A stretch of 25,382 nt of DNA, from assembly GCF_001039355.2 (NCBI RefSeq), contig NW_019773918.1:8497-33878 (forward strand). The letters are read 5' to 3'. The notes below the pieces were generated by a model that saw nothing but the letters and a program-made list of their open reading frames with translations, did not search any database and was not told where the DNA came from. Each line of letters starts with the position of its first letter. Positions within the stretch are counted from its first letter, which is position 1. Shown piece by piece: positions 11,201 to 21,150 of the stretch. The translations under genes and the position numbers were made by a program. The DNA comes from Lingula anatina. Its lineage: Eukaryota > Brachiopoda > Lingulata > Lingulida > Lingulidae.

Positions 11201-14200
11201 AAGTCTCTCCTAACGCACTCGGCCTCAGCCCATCTGCATGTTGCCTCAAAGATGGATGTCTCCTGTGAATGTAACGTCTCCCTCAAGAGGACCGTTTTCA
11301 GAGTTTCGTGGTCAATCTCGGCAAAACTTTCAGCTTTCAGTGCCTCTTCAGCCTGTGCATCGATCACCTCCCAGCACCTCAGCATCAGCTCGTGTTCCTC
11401 AAACAGCCTACTCTGGCTTAACAGGACACAGGCGTTCTTGGCGTTAAGACTGGTCTCTAGGAACTGGACGCAAGCCTTGGCGAGATAGGGTACTATGTAC
11501 TTCTTGGCCACATACAGGGTGGCTAACACTGTGTCTGGTTCCAAGTCTATGGCGTCATAGTATAGGTACCTGAAATAATACACAAGTTTTGTTTTGAAGA
11601 CACTTCAAAAATGCCTTACTTTAAAATCAATTGTACACTTTTCTTTCATTACTGTTAATTGATTTATTTAAAAGTTGATTAATTGCAATATTTAAATGAA
11701 TTTTGATGCATTCTTAAATTACTTTGAAAGAATAGTTTTTCAGTGAGTTGCAATATTATGATAAATTTTTTTTCAATGTCCAAAAAACTCCAGTTCAAAA
11801 CAGTAAGCACAAATTAGTACATATAATTTGTGAAAATAGCCAGCATAAGTACATACATGCCATGATTAGGCATTACTGAACTAGGTCTTCAGTATAAGAC
11901 CCTGTTCATTTAGATGATTCTAAACAAAATGAAGACAATTGAAACAATAGCCCAACTTACTTGAGTAAATTGAGAAATGCAGCAGGCTCCACATCAGGTA
12001 TTGCTATCTCTGTCTTCCCGTCAGCCAGTCCACCATAGAACATAGCAAAGAACACAGAGCTCCCCGTAGCCAGGTTATATTTATGAGCAGGTATTCGTTG
12101 TACACCACCAGTCGACTTCTGTCCCACAATGAACACTACGTCTGCCATGAGGTCATTATTACACATGGCGGCATTGCGTTCCTTAACGCTGGTGTAGTTG
12201 GACTGCCAGTTGAGTTCGTTTGTACTGTGCATGGATTTGGGTCTGGGAGCCGGAAGACGAGGTCTGGGCTGGCGGCTGATGCCCATGGTCTGACTCACTC
12301 CTGCCTTGTTTTCCGGGACCTCTTGGTTGACCTCATCATCATCAATATACTGCATCCTATCGGATATAACAAAAATGACTGGATTACTCTTAGACATCTT
12401 CCTATTGGACATCAGAGTGAGAAATTTGGATACTAGGTGTGAGAACATATAGACTAGCTCTCACAGTTCAGAATCATATGACTGAATTTATTTATAACAT
12501 TTATCTCCCTGACCATGTCATGGTTTTGGACAGTGATAAACAGCCTGGAGGTTTCTGCCTGCTATCCCAGATGATAGTTTGTTTGATTAAGAAGATTATC
12601 ATAAATTCCTCGATATTATGTCGACTGATATGTTATTCTCATACTTCTCCATACACTTGATAGTTACATAGGTACAGAATTTTCATTCCATGCCCCATGT
12701 GCTAGTTGTAAATAAGTCACCAGTGATATGTTTCACATGTTACAATTTATCAGATAGTGTGTGTATAAATTAGTCCTTTGGGAGCTGAAATGTTATCAGA
12801 CCAACCCTTCTGCATTACAAATTGCTACTTTGATTCCAGGTCAGCTTGATAAATAACACTAGCCACTTTCTCTGTGCTTTTGTCATTGCTATGAATAACA
12901 TATAAGTTATGATACAAACCAGTGATGTACTTACTTTAGTTGTTTAAATCTACTTCTGATCATTTTAGAATTAAACCTTGTTCTCTTCACACAGTAATTA
13001 CAACCACACATCATTGTTTGTCATAGAGCAACACTTACAGCTTCAATCAAGTCCAATTCCAACTAGCTACAGGTAATCAGATACTTAGATTTTCCAAATT
13101 TAGACATACCCTTCTGGGGCACTCACCTCTAGAAAATGTATCAAATTGTAACTTAATTAGGTCAACTTTATAACATGGATCTTACCTGCTTTAGATCATT
13201 TGTTTGGGTATAGAAGGGGGCAGGTGAATGAATTTAAATTCATAGAATATAAATTACCTGGTATGGGAGGCATGCATTGACTCGTCAGTATACATAATTG
13301 GTTTTTTTAAGACTTCTGTTCAGTGTTCAGTTGACAGCCATCTTCTTTCATCCATGTAGTATCCCACAATGCACTATTTCCAATTAGCATAATGTTGGAT
13401 TGATGACGCCATCTATCAGGCTAGAGCAAAACTAATCAATGCCTGTTTTGCTTGTGTTTATAAATTTTCTTTTTTGACTTTATTGCTTAATATTTATCAA
13501 ATACTTCTCTTAATTACATTTCTTCAATTAATTTTATGAAATAAAAAAGTGGAGGAAAAACAGGAGTGAATGTGTGTATAAACTGAATAAATAACTTAAA
13601 TTTTTACAATCAATTTTTAAAATCTTTTTCCCTTTATGGTCTAAGTTTCTATTTTATATTTTCCATTTTAAATTATAAATTTTATACAATATTGTCTTGT
13701 TTGTTTTGTAGATCCATGCCTACTCATTCAAAGATTCTCCCACAAGCTGGACTTTGAAGAGAAGACACATGATGTATCGATGACAGCACTGAGAATTGTA
13801 CAGAGAATGAAAAGAGATTGGATGGCAACTGGCAGACGACCATCTGGACTGTGCGGGGCAGGTATGAAGCATGATAATATGATAAATGAAAATGATGAGA
13901 GAGAAATATGAATTATGAAAAACGAATTATGAATCAAAAACTTCTTTTCTTTTTCGGTATCTTATTGATTTCATAAGTCAAAAATAGATTACAGTGTATA
14001 TGTTGGAAGTCAGACATGTTTTAAGAAGAGAATACTCTAAGTAACGTCAATCTCATAACTTTTTTTTTTTTTTTTTTTGGATTTCAGCTCTGTTTGTTGC
14101 CTGCAGAATTCATGAATGTTACCGCACAATGAAGGAGATAATCAAAGTAGTCAAAGTTTGTGAAGCTACGTTAAGGAAGAGGTGAGGCTAGGTCAAATTT

Positions 14201-17200
14201 CAGAATGATGCTTGGGCAAAACTTGGCTGCTGAACTAGTCAGAGATGAAAAAATAGTGTTGTTCTACTAATTTGAATGTATTTGTTGCTTTTTTATGCAT
14301 ATTGCTTCTTCTGCTTTGTTTTATTCTTTTTTGCCAGTTAACAGAGTTTTTTAAAGTGTCCTCTTTGATAATCATGAATTATCCTTATTATTTTGTATCA
14401 AAAACAGTATCACAAAATTAATAAATGTCCAAGGTGTGAGAAGTCAGATTGTCTTTAACAAACAATGTACACTGATTGCACAATGCAGATGATATCATTA
14501 TACTGTATCCTTTTCCATATTCCAGATTAACAGAGTTTGAAGACACACCCACTAGTCAACTGACCATAGATGAATTCCAGAGGATAGACCTGGAGGAGGA
14601 GCAGGACCCACCTTCTTTTAAGAAAAGTCGCAGAAAGGCCAAGGAGCAAGCATCAGTAAGTACCTTGCTAGTGTTTCAAAGAGCATGGTTAGTTTTCTTC
14701 AGCTTCTTTATTTTTATGGTGTCCTTGGTGCCAAATTGTAATGTGCACAAGTGTGATTTGAAAGTGAAGAAATTGACATGGATTAAGAAGGGAAATTACA
14801 TGATGTTTTTGTCATTATCTTCAAAATATTTGCCAATATTGCATCAGAAGGTATTTGTAATGCCTTTATTGTACACATAAAAAAACTATATAAGTATTGT
14901 TAAATTAATGACATTTTTTGCCTTCAGCTGGAGGAAAGTGGCAAGTTGTCAGAGGTTGTCAGTGAAGTGAGCAGCATTCAGAAAGAAATAGAACAAGCAC
15001 TGGAAGCTAGAATGAAGAAGAGATGGGGAAAAGAGATGGGTAAGACACCATTATCATTCTTATGAGAAATGATAGTTTAAAAAGCATTCCTTTACTCCTA
15101 CAATAGTTTTTACTAACTGAATTCATGGAGAACTTCTCGTCTTAGGATAATGGTCAAGAATTTCATTTAAAACTTAAAAAACCATTTTAGCTCATTTTTC
15201 AAAATGTAGAAATGTGGTTATCATTTAGATATGTATACATATAAGACTGCATTTTGGAACATTTACTCAAAAGATATTACCTTGTTTACCACTTTTTGAA
15301 CCTGGAGATCAAGCTTCCAAAAAGAAATAATCTTTTTTTAATGAAATTTTTGTTTTAGCCAAAGCAGAAGCAATGCAGAATTCACTTGTAGAATCATCAA
15401 AGGACCAAGATTGCTTAGCAGAAGACGAGGATCTCATTCCATGTGGTTCAATAATCAATGACGAAACAATCGAAGCTGTACTCAGCGACCCCACAATTAC
15501 CTCAGATAATGGAATCTCAGAACTGGAGGGTGTCACGTCTTCGGAACCTCTTACAGATTTAAGTGAGGACACAACAGACAGCACTGACACTGATGTACAT
15601 AATTTAGAAAAACAGGAAATGGATAGCTTATTGATGCCACCGCCCACGTATTTGACGCCCGGACAGAAACTGGCCTCTTTACGACCCACCGCGGCTAGTT
15701 TAGGTTTGATGGAAAGTGTTCAGGAGTGTTTGAAGGAGGAGGATTCTGTGGAGAAAGAAGAAGAAGAGAGTTAGTTGCACTTGGAGCCAGTATTCAGTTT
15801 CATAAAAGAATTTTGTACAGAAAATTTGTCCTCATTTTTCAAACAATATTTGGTCTACTTCAGTTCAAGATGAAGATAAATTTAAAGTAGTCTGTGTAAA
15901 TAAAGTTGAGTCTGAAACATTAGCCTTTTATTCAATTGGACTATTGTTGATTATCTATGGTCAAAGTTTAAAAGTTCAGACCAATCTTGGTAGAAAGGAC
16001 CCTGCTCTTCATCATCATCATTACAAACATCTAAGTGATTGGCCAGAGAATATAGAATTAAACTTCCATTGTTCTCTTGACACTTTATAATTGTAGCACT
16101 GTCAGTTATATCCTGATCAAGTAAATCACTGGTCTACAAAGGAGTGTATTCCAGCTAACCTCCTGATAAGTAGCTCAAAGTGTGATTATTTCAATGTTAG
16201 CTGTGAAGTTATGATTCTGCAGGTGTGTTTGCATTTGTCATGTTAAGATAATATTTATATCTTATTATGATAATAATTATTTTTTATTTTTGTTCTTTTG
16301 TAGATGGAGATCAAGAAGATGGTGAGTTGGATCTTGAAGGCATAGATGATGACGAATTGGAAAAGGTATATTTCAGTTACTATTTTGATAAAGTTGAATT
16401 TACTGTGCTCAGAGAACAGAAATGCTTGTATTGTTCAAGAAAAAGAGAGCAAACTTAAGATCACTATTATTACTTTGTTTTATTGAATTTCTTTGTTTTT
16501 GTTATTTCAATATTTTTGAGTAACCCTCATAATCATTTTTCCTTTCAGTTTATCCTTAACGAGGAGGAAGTGAAAAGGAAAACTGAAATGTGGATAAAAC
16601 TGAATGCAGTATATATACAGGAGCAAAAAGGTGAAATCTCTTTCACAATTTAGAACAATCCTTCTATAAGTACAGTGATTAAAGCAGACAGTAAGAATAT
16701 AATTTTTGCATTGATTTATTTAAGACCAAACCTTAGACAAATATTGGTAATTTTTATTTTTAAATTGTGTTGTTTTTGTTGTGTGTCCTGATATGAAGAG
16801 TATATGCCATATTACTTCATAAAGTTACTAAAACTCCCTTTTCTCACATTCCTATAGAGAAAGAAGAAAAAGAAGCAAGAGAAAAAGAATTAGGAATAAC
16901 AAAGCCTGAACCCAAAAAGGTAATCATTCTTTTTGAAGAAAAGTTTTCACTGAAGAAAATATCTTAAGTAAGATTATCATTATGATGTATGGCTCCTACA
17001 TATAGATATGATTGTATGTTCTACTTTTCTACTATCTTGTTTAAGATTTTGTAATACATAAATTATATAAAACTGTCATATTTTTATGATAGAAAAAACA
17101 ACACAAGAAGAAGAAGCAACAATACCCAGCCAACAGTGCAGAGGAAGCTATACAGAAAATGCTGCATGAAAAGAAATTCTCGAACAAAATCAACTATGAA

Positions 17201-17356
17201 GTTCTCAAAGATCTGAACAGGGTGTCTGAAAGCAAGCAGGTTATAGTGGCGGAGCCCGTCCTTGGTGCCAGTACCCCAGTGAAGTCTGGGATAGGAACCC
17301 CAGATAGTAAAAGGTAGAAGTGGCTGGCTCCCTTTCTTCTTTATATCAATTTTCCT

Positions 17357-17397
<41 letters not shown>

Positions 17398-18482
17398 GTT
17401 ATGTATTCTCTCCTCTTTTAGCACATTCTCTCTACCAATACTCTGGAGTTTGTCCTGTCCTTGTTTTTAATATGTATTTTCTCCTATTATTAATGAAATT
17501 GAGTTGAAACATGATCTAAAGTCAGGAGCAAGTTTGAATTTTCACTGCACAGAACATAACTACCTTACACACAAAATCTGTGATAACATTGTGGTTTGTA
17601 ACAAAAGATTACAAATGTTTTCCAGATTTAGAAGGACCAGCTTATCAATAGACTCGAACACAGCTGAACAATCCCGGAAAGTAAGTTTGTCAAATTTGAA
17701 AGAAAAGAAAAAGCATAGCAGTCATTTGTTGTACTCTTTGTGCGGTACTTCTTCATTTGAGTGACTTTCTAGCCTACATTTTAATGCAGAGTATTTTGTT
17801 AATTAAATTGATTTATTTATGATATGCTGCTGTTTGATTGCTAGGAACCACCTATTAAAAAGGTTAAAGTTGAAGACAAAGTCACAGCTGCAGTCATTGT
17901 GGAAACTGGACCTGTGGACTATGCCAAAGAAGAAGGCGAGTCTTGTTCCAAATTCTCAAATTGTAACTACATGGAGATAATTTTGTTAAATTGTCCCCAA
18001 GTGTGTATGGTGACAAGTTAAATTGTGGTAAAACTTAGATTTGTATAAAGGGAAACTTTTTCAGATGACAGAAACTTCACAATTACAAGCTTTGAATTGG
18101 ACCTGAATTATGGGTTTAACTTATTTCTTATTAACTAGTAAACAGCTATATTGTGCTGTAAGTTAAATGGTCTTGGTTTGTTTAATTCAGAAGAAGCAGA
18201 GGAGGAGGAGGAGGAAGAGGAGGAGGAAGAGGAACACATCAGTGCAGCCACACTACTGGGGCATGGGGCAGGTGAGGATCACTTTGTTATTGTCTTTAAA
18301 CATCTTTTCATTCTAGGGTTACTTTATACTCTGGATTAAATTCAGATTTTAGGAACCATAATCTGTATTTTCCTAAAGAAATACATAGCAGTCTGTGTGT
18401 GCTTTTAGTTAATTGGAATTTAATTCATTTAACCACCCCTTTGTTATTTGATGTATTTCAAATTATTTTATTATTGTATGTA

Positions 18483-18534
<52 letters not shown>

Positions 18535-18594
18535 GTTTTTAATGCAGAAATGGAAGATTACCATGATGGGTATGATGTGGATGATTTGGATTAA
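6907..18594 (+). CDS. BRF1: BRF1, TFIIIB 90-kDa subunit (RNA polymerase III initiation)
   Basis: Seventeen coding exons join in frame: 6907-7090, 7485-7562, 8317-8490, 8849-8953, 13712-13861, 14088-14181, 14526-14655, 14928-15039, 15359-15769, 16304-16365, 16549-16630, 16858-16919, 17093-17313, 17626-17680, 17845-17935, 18191-18271, 18548-18594. They encode 712 aa, near the vertebrate length (about 680). The protein has a TFIIB-type zinc ribbon with C6-C9 and C25-C28, then two cyclin folds at about residues 88-290 ([28 protein letters not shown]). An acidic linker follows, then BRF homology region II at about 482-545 ([19 protein letters not shown]), which binds TBP in the family. The tail is basic, then acidic. 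In-frame TAG at 6895-6897 fixes the ATG. BRF1 with TBP and BDP1 recruits Pol III to tRNA and 5S genes. Introns are GT-AG except intron 15 (GC-AG). Confidence 0.96.
7434..7484 (+). repeat. ATT microsatellite running into the BRF1 exon 2 acceptor
   Basis: An (ATT)n tract of about 48 bp ends directly in TTTAG, the 3' splice site of exon 2, which starts at 7485. There is no separate pyrimidine tract, so the repeat itself must serve as one. The exon is certain because it encodes the conserved [12 protein letters not shown] segment. Confidence 0.85.
7606..7868. mobile_element. 263-bp non-coding inverted-repeat element (MITE-like)
   Basis: Perfect 28-bp terminal inverted repeats lie at 7606-7633 (beginning TGTACTGACAG) and 7841-7868. 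The interior is AT-rich and has no coding capacity. This size and structure fit a miniature inverted-repeat element inserted in BRF1 intron 2. Flanks are TATA-like on both sides, but no clean target-site duplication can be defined, so no superfamily is assigned. Confidence 0.7.
7957..8135 (+). repeat. dispersed repeat: hairpin, CGT-rich tract, conserved tail
   Basis: The element starts with a perfect hairpin at 7957-7986 (14-bp arms, 2-base loop). A GC-rich CGT/GCC trinucleotide tract follows at about 7998-8030, a strong departure from the AT-rich intron. Its tail at 8066-8135 matches the reverse complement of 20895-20948 apart from small indels, so it is a dispersed family. The single N at 8065 lies inside it. 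It sits in BRF1 intron 2 and has no coding signal. Confidence 0.65.
8164..8213. repeat. ATTT microsatellite
   Basis: About twelve copies of a TTTA tetranucleotide lie in BRF1 intron 2, about 100 bp before exon 3. An open frame runs through it into exon 3 but is repeat-derived upstream of 8317. Confidence 0.95.
8997..9036. repeat. TTTA microsatellite in BRF1 intron 4
   Basis: An imperfect TTTA tetranucleotide run starts about 45 bp after the exon 4 donor. It has the same motif as the tract at 8164-8213. Confidence 0.9.
9037..10298. other. BRF1 intron 4, left part, no feature
   Basis: AT-rich intronic sequence without recognisable exons or repeats. It lies between the TTTA tract and the presumed 3' end of the nested BTBD6 gene. 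Confidence 0.5.
10299..10304 (-). terminator. candidate BTBD6 poly(A) signal
   Basis: AATAAA on the minus strand, about 235 bases downstream of the BTBD6 stop. It is a perfect hexamer, but such hexamers are common in this AT-rich sequence, so only its position supports it. Confidence 0.45.
10537..12448 (-). CDS. BTBD6: BTBD6-type BTB-BACK-PHR protein nested in BRF1 intron 4
   Basis: Two coding exons, 12448-11961 and 11569-10537, join across a 391-bp GT-AG intron (phase 2) to give 506 aa. The junction restores [16 protein letters not shown]. After a poorly conserved N-terminus, BTB spans about residues 94-200 ([31 protein letters not shown]). BACK spans about 205-310 ([19 protein letters not shown]). 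A C-terminal PHR domain spans about 355-506 ([20 protein letters not shown], then [16 protein letters not shown]). It closely matches vertebrate BTBD6 and its paralogue BTBD3. BTBD6 acts as a CUL3 adaptor in neural differentiation in vertebrates. An in-frame TGA at 12463-12461 makes 12448 the first possible ATG, but ATGs at codons 13, 18 and 32 are alternatives. The gene is transcribed against BRF1. Confidence 0.93.
12470..13330. other. BRF1 intron 4, right part upstream of BTBD6
   Basis: No coding exon is seen. This stretch should include the BTBD6 5' leader or a 5'UTR intron, since promoter-like motifs lie further up at 13337-13414. Confidence 0.4.
13337..13414 (-). promoter_or_regulatory. 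candidate BTBD6 core promoter motif cluster
   Basis: Within 78 bp there are two YY1-like cores (GCCATCTT at 13337-13344 and CGCCATCT at 13407-13414). There is also a ZNF143/Staf-like TATCCCACAATGCAC at 13360-13374, a CCAAT at about 13380 and a TGACG half-site at 13404-13408. Such motifs typify TATA-less animal promoters. It lies about 0.9 kb upstream of the BTBD6 start codon and inside BRF1 intron 4, so it would imply a BTBD6 5'UTR intron. Motif matches are by eye. Confidence 0.4.
14060..14078 (+). repeat. T19 run in the BRF1 exon 6 acceptor tract
   Basis: Nineteen T residues lie just before GGATTTCAG, the acceptor of exon 6 at 14088. They form an exceptionally long polypyrimidine tract. Confidence 0.9.
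15770..15904 (+). terminator. possible intronic poly(A) site truncating BRF1
   Basis: The exon 9 donor is GTTAGT (15770-15775), weaker than the usual GTAAGT or GTGAGT. Read-through meets TAG at 15772-15774 at once, giving a 480-aa protein. A perfect AATAAA follows at 15899-15904, about 125 bases after that stop. Together these could make an alternative terminal exon. The product would keep the zinc ribbon and cyclin folds and lose homology region II. Confidence 0.35.
17356..17397. repeat. compound CT/CA microsatellite
   Basis: A (CT)n run passes directly into a (CA)n run in BRF1 intron 13. Confidence 0.95.
18484..18534 (+). repeat. ATT microsatellite before the last BRF1 exon
   Basis: About 50 bp of (ATT)n ends some 13 bases before the acceptor of exon 17 (TTTTTAATGCAG, exon at 18548). 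It has the same motif as the tract at the exon 2 acceptor. Confidence 0.95.
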
Positions 18595-18937
18595 TTGCTG
18601 CAGTGGACAGGACATGGTTTATCTGAATATTACTTGCTGTTTCTCCAGAAATTAAATGAAAAATTGGACTATCTGGGCTACAGCTATCTAGCCACTGAAA
18701 AGAATTGATAAAAGTTTACATCGCATGCTGATGATGGTGATATTTTTCTTGTAACTTAAAGCAGTGAGAATGACCCATATAATAGACTATTGAAAAAATG
18801 ATATGTGATAAGAAAGGTATCATGAATTATACATGTCGTTTATGAAATTTTTAAAGAAGTAATCTTTTATTCAGTATTATTTTTGGTACTTGAAAGACTT
18901 TGGAAGGAAAAATTACATTTTGGAAATATCCAACAAT

Positions 18938-18943
18938 AATAAA
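18938..18943 (+). terminator. candidate BRF1 poly(A) signal
   Basis: AATAAA lies 344 bases after the BRF1 stop TAA and is followed by a T-rich stretch (GTTCTTTAATCTTTGT). It is the first convincing signal in the 3'UTR. Confidence 0.6.
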
Positions 18944-19126
18944 AGTTCTTTAATCTTTGTAAGCTTATAAGTCGTAAGGTTTGCTTGCTCCAATTATATA
19001 CATATTCTAAGTATAATTTAGGATCAATTCCCATGGTTTTCAGATGTAATTCTGTTGTTCATAACAAGATAAACAACAGTTCTATGGTGTTTTGAGCATT
19101 GAAATGGTGGCAAACTGGACAACATG

Positions 19127-19299
19127 CTGGGGTAGCGCTAACACTCGCCAATTTAGCCAAATGGTAAAACTGACTTAAATTGGCTAAAGAAAAAGGGCAT
19201 GATTTGACATGTTTTAGCCAGATTATAACCATTTTAGGAACAATTTGACAAAAATGAGGTGATTTGGCTAAACGTAAATAATTGCTAGCACTACCCCAG
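19127..19299. mobile_element. 173-bp inverted-repeat element with 5-bp duplication
   Basis: The ends match as inverted repeats with two mismatches in 15 (CTGGGGTAGCGCTAA and the complement of its partner, CTGGGGTAGTGCTAG). The pentamer ACATG occurs directly outside both ends, at 19122-19126 and 19300-19304, consistent with a target-site duplication. Inside, the motif TTAGCCAAAT or a close variant occurs four times in alternating orientation. There is no coding capacity. It is a MITE-like element of unassigned superfamily. Confidence 0.65.
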
Positions 19300-20637
19300 A
19301 CATGGTTTAGCTTATATTGGACACTGATGCTGGAAAAAGCAGGATGAAATATCATTTTTGACTTTATAAAATTAGATAGCTTGTGAAACTACATTTTGGC
19401 AGGTAACTGTATTGCACAAACTATGAATGAATATTTGTTGTTTTTTGAAACTTAGATCATTGCAAGAGTATTATCGTTTATTTCCAAGTGAAATGTTAAT
19501 TGATGACTGATGTAATGAGAACAATCTGTATCGTAGAGTACTTTTTAAAAACCCCGTACTGTGATGTGTAATTTGAAAAAGTGGTGTCATACGGAGACAT
19601 TTTTGTGTATAACAGCAGCAGAAAGTTACCTCTATAGTCTTTTGCTCAAAATGAAACTTAAAACATGAGTAGCATGCTTAAATTTTACTGGTAATGTTTT
19701 TCTTTCTTTTTAGAGAAAATTTCATATTGACACTTTTTTTGTGGTTTAGGAGTAGCAAAAGGGCCAACAAACATTTGGGCAGTCACATTGTATGAATTGT
19801 TAAGTGTAATTGGTTAGTCAAAAGTGCACATATCTGTTAAGTGTCTTTATTACTTTGAGCAAGGGTTAACGTATTTAAAGTTGATTTGGTACATGTGTTT
19901 TGTTTTAAGATGGAATTTTACTAGGTTTATCAGCAAAGTTTGTTTTTTATTTTGGGAATAATTTTTAAATTGTCAGTTTTAGAACTTAATCCATCCGTAG
20001 TCTGCATGACCAAGAATCTTTGAAAAAAAGTAGTTATTTATAAAAAAGATTTCTTTTCATTATTTTACACTTAAAAATTTAAAATGGTAGATCTATAATT
20101 TTCTAATTTTCAGTATTCCAATCAAATTGATTGCAATTTGGGCGTTTTTTTTAGAAAAAGATTTTGGGAACGAAAGTAAATCTTGCTTTTTTGTTTTGCA
20201 TGAAGAGCATGGGAAACATATGGGCAAATAAGTAGATACTTTTTCCTTTTTAAGTGGGTTCTTTTTAAGTTTAAAAAGTTCAAGCCTATAACAATATTTG
20301 ATGTTTGTGTCCCTTAGAAATATCCAGTTCTGTACATATTTCATGTGAAGCAAAGTTAATATTGTAATATTTATTAATTTTATACATATCTTCTTATCAT
20401 AAATATGTAAATTATCTAGTGCAGAAGTGTATGTGTATAACAGTTGTATTGCACCATGTGAATAAACATGTCCAACCACTTATTAGATTTTTCGCAAATG
20501 ATGGAAATCATGAATACTAAGTTCTGGACCAAAGCCAGAATATAAACAATTAAATATTTAGGTGGGAACGGACTTGAAAAAAATATGAAATTGTCAGCAC
20601 CCATCGAGAGTACAAAATGCAATACTTAATAGAATTT

Positions 20638-20653
20638 GGGGGGGGTGGGGGGG
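20638..20653 (+). repeat. G-run (G8 T G7)
   Basis: Fifteen of sixteen bases are G in an otherwise AT-rich intergenic stretch. It could form a G-quadruplex, or be a sequencing-prone homopolymer. Confidence 0.9.
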
Positions 20654-20894
20654 ACAAACCACTTTATCACTGGTTTCTAACGTTTTGTAAAGTCTGTCTG
20701 GACCCTATTTGTTCTGAGTTTAAAATTCATACTTTAAGTGGATTATTTGTAGCGCCTTTGGTACTCAAATATGTAGACACTCACTGAAGGAAAAGTAAGA
20801 GAAATCTGATATAATAGACTAGAAGGAAAAAAGGCTTATGCTATTATAAGGTAAAATGGAAACCTTTTTCAAAAATCACTGTTATAAGGAACAT

Positions 20895-20948
20895 GGCAGC
20901 AAAGCTGTCAAATGTAGACAAAATGCAGAAAATGGGTCATTTTGTCAA
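20895..20948 (-). repeat. second copy of the dispersed repeat tail
   Basis: The minus strand matches 8066-8135 apart from a roughly 12-base insertion and small indels in the other copy. It lacks the hairpin and CGT tract, so it is a partial copy. It lies just beyond the 3' end of the Link-domain gene. Confidence 0.75.
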
Positions 20949-21062
20949 TTTTGATACAATAATAATGCGTATTCAATCAACACTAAAATTTAATCATGCA
21001 CAGCAGAAGTGAACTAAGGCTAGGCAAAATAAACTTTAAAAAAATCACATTTGCTTCTACAT

Positions 21063-21068
21063 TTTATT
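21063..21068 (-). terminator. poly(A) signal of the Link-domain gene
   Basis: AATAAA on the minus strand, 82 bases after the stop codon, a typical spacing for a compact 3'UTR. Confidence 0.6.
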
Positions 21069-21150
21069 CAGCAATTTTTAGCTGGCATTTTTAGCTTCAT
21101 TCAGTTTTTTTGGCTGTCAAAAACTAAGTGGCAGTATTTTCATGATAAAG

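Larger units (their letters stand above)
18960..20890. other. gene-free region between BRF1 and the Link gene
   Basis: No exons are supported. It holds an inverted-repeat element (19127-19299), a G-run (20638-20653) and otherwise AT-rich sequence. The minus-strand open frames at 20093-20622 show no domain or splice logic. Confidence 0.5.

Noticed and set aside
11189-11488. Plus-strand open frames opposite BTBD6 exon 2
   Set aside because: Shadows of the BACK-coding exon.
12439-12660. 73-aa plus-strand open frame
   Set aside because: Intronic to BRF1 and upstream of BTBD6, without any recognisable feature.
15309-15689. 126-aa minus-strand open frame
   Set aside because: Complement of BRF1 exon 9, whose plus frame fits the gene.
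20093-20622. Minus-strand open frames of 128 and 68 aa
   Set aside because: AT-driven composition rich in K, I, Y and F, with no domain and no splice continuity to the Link-domain gene.
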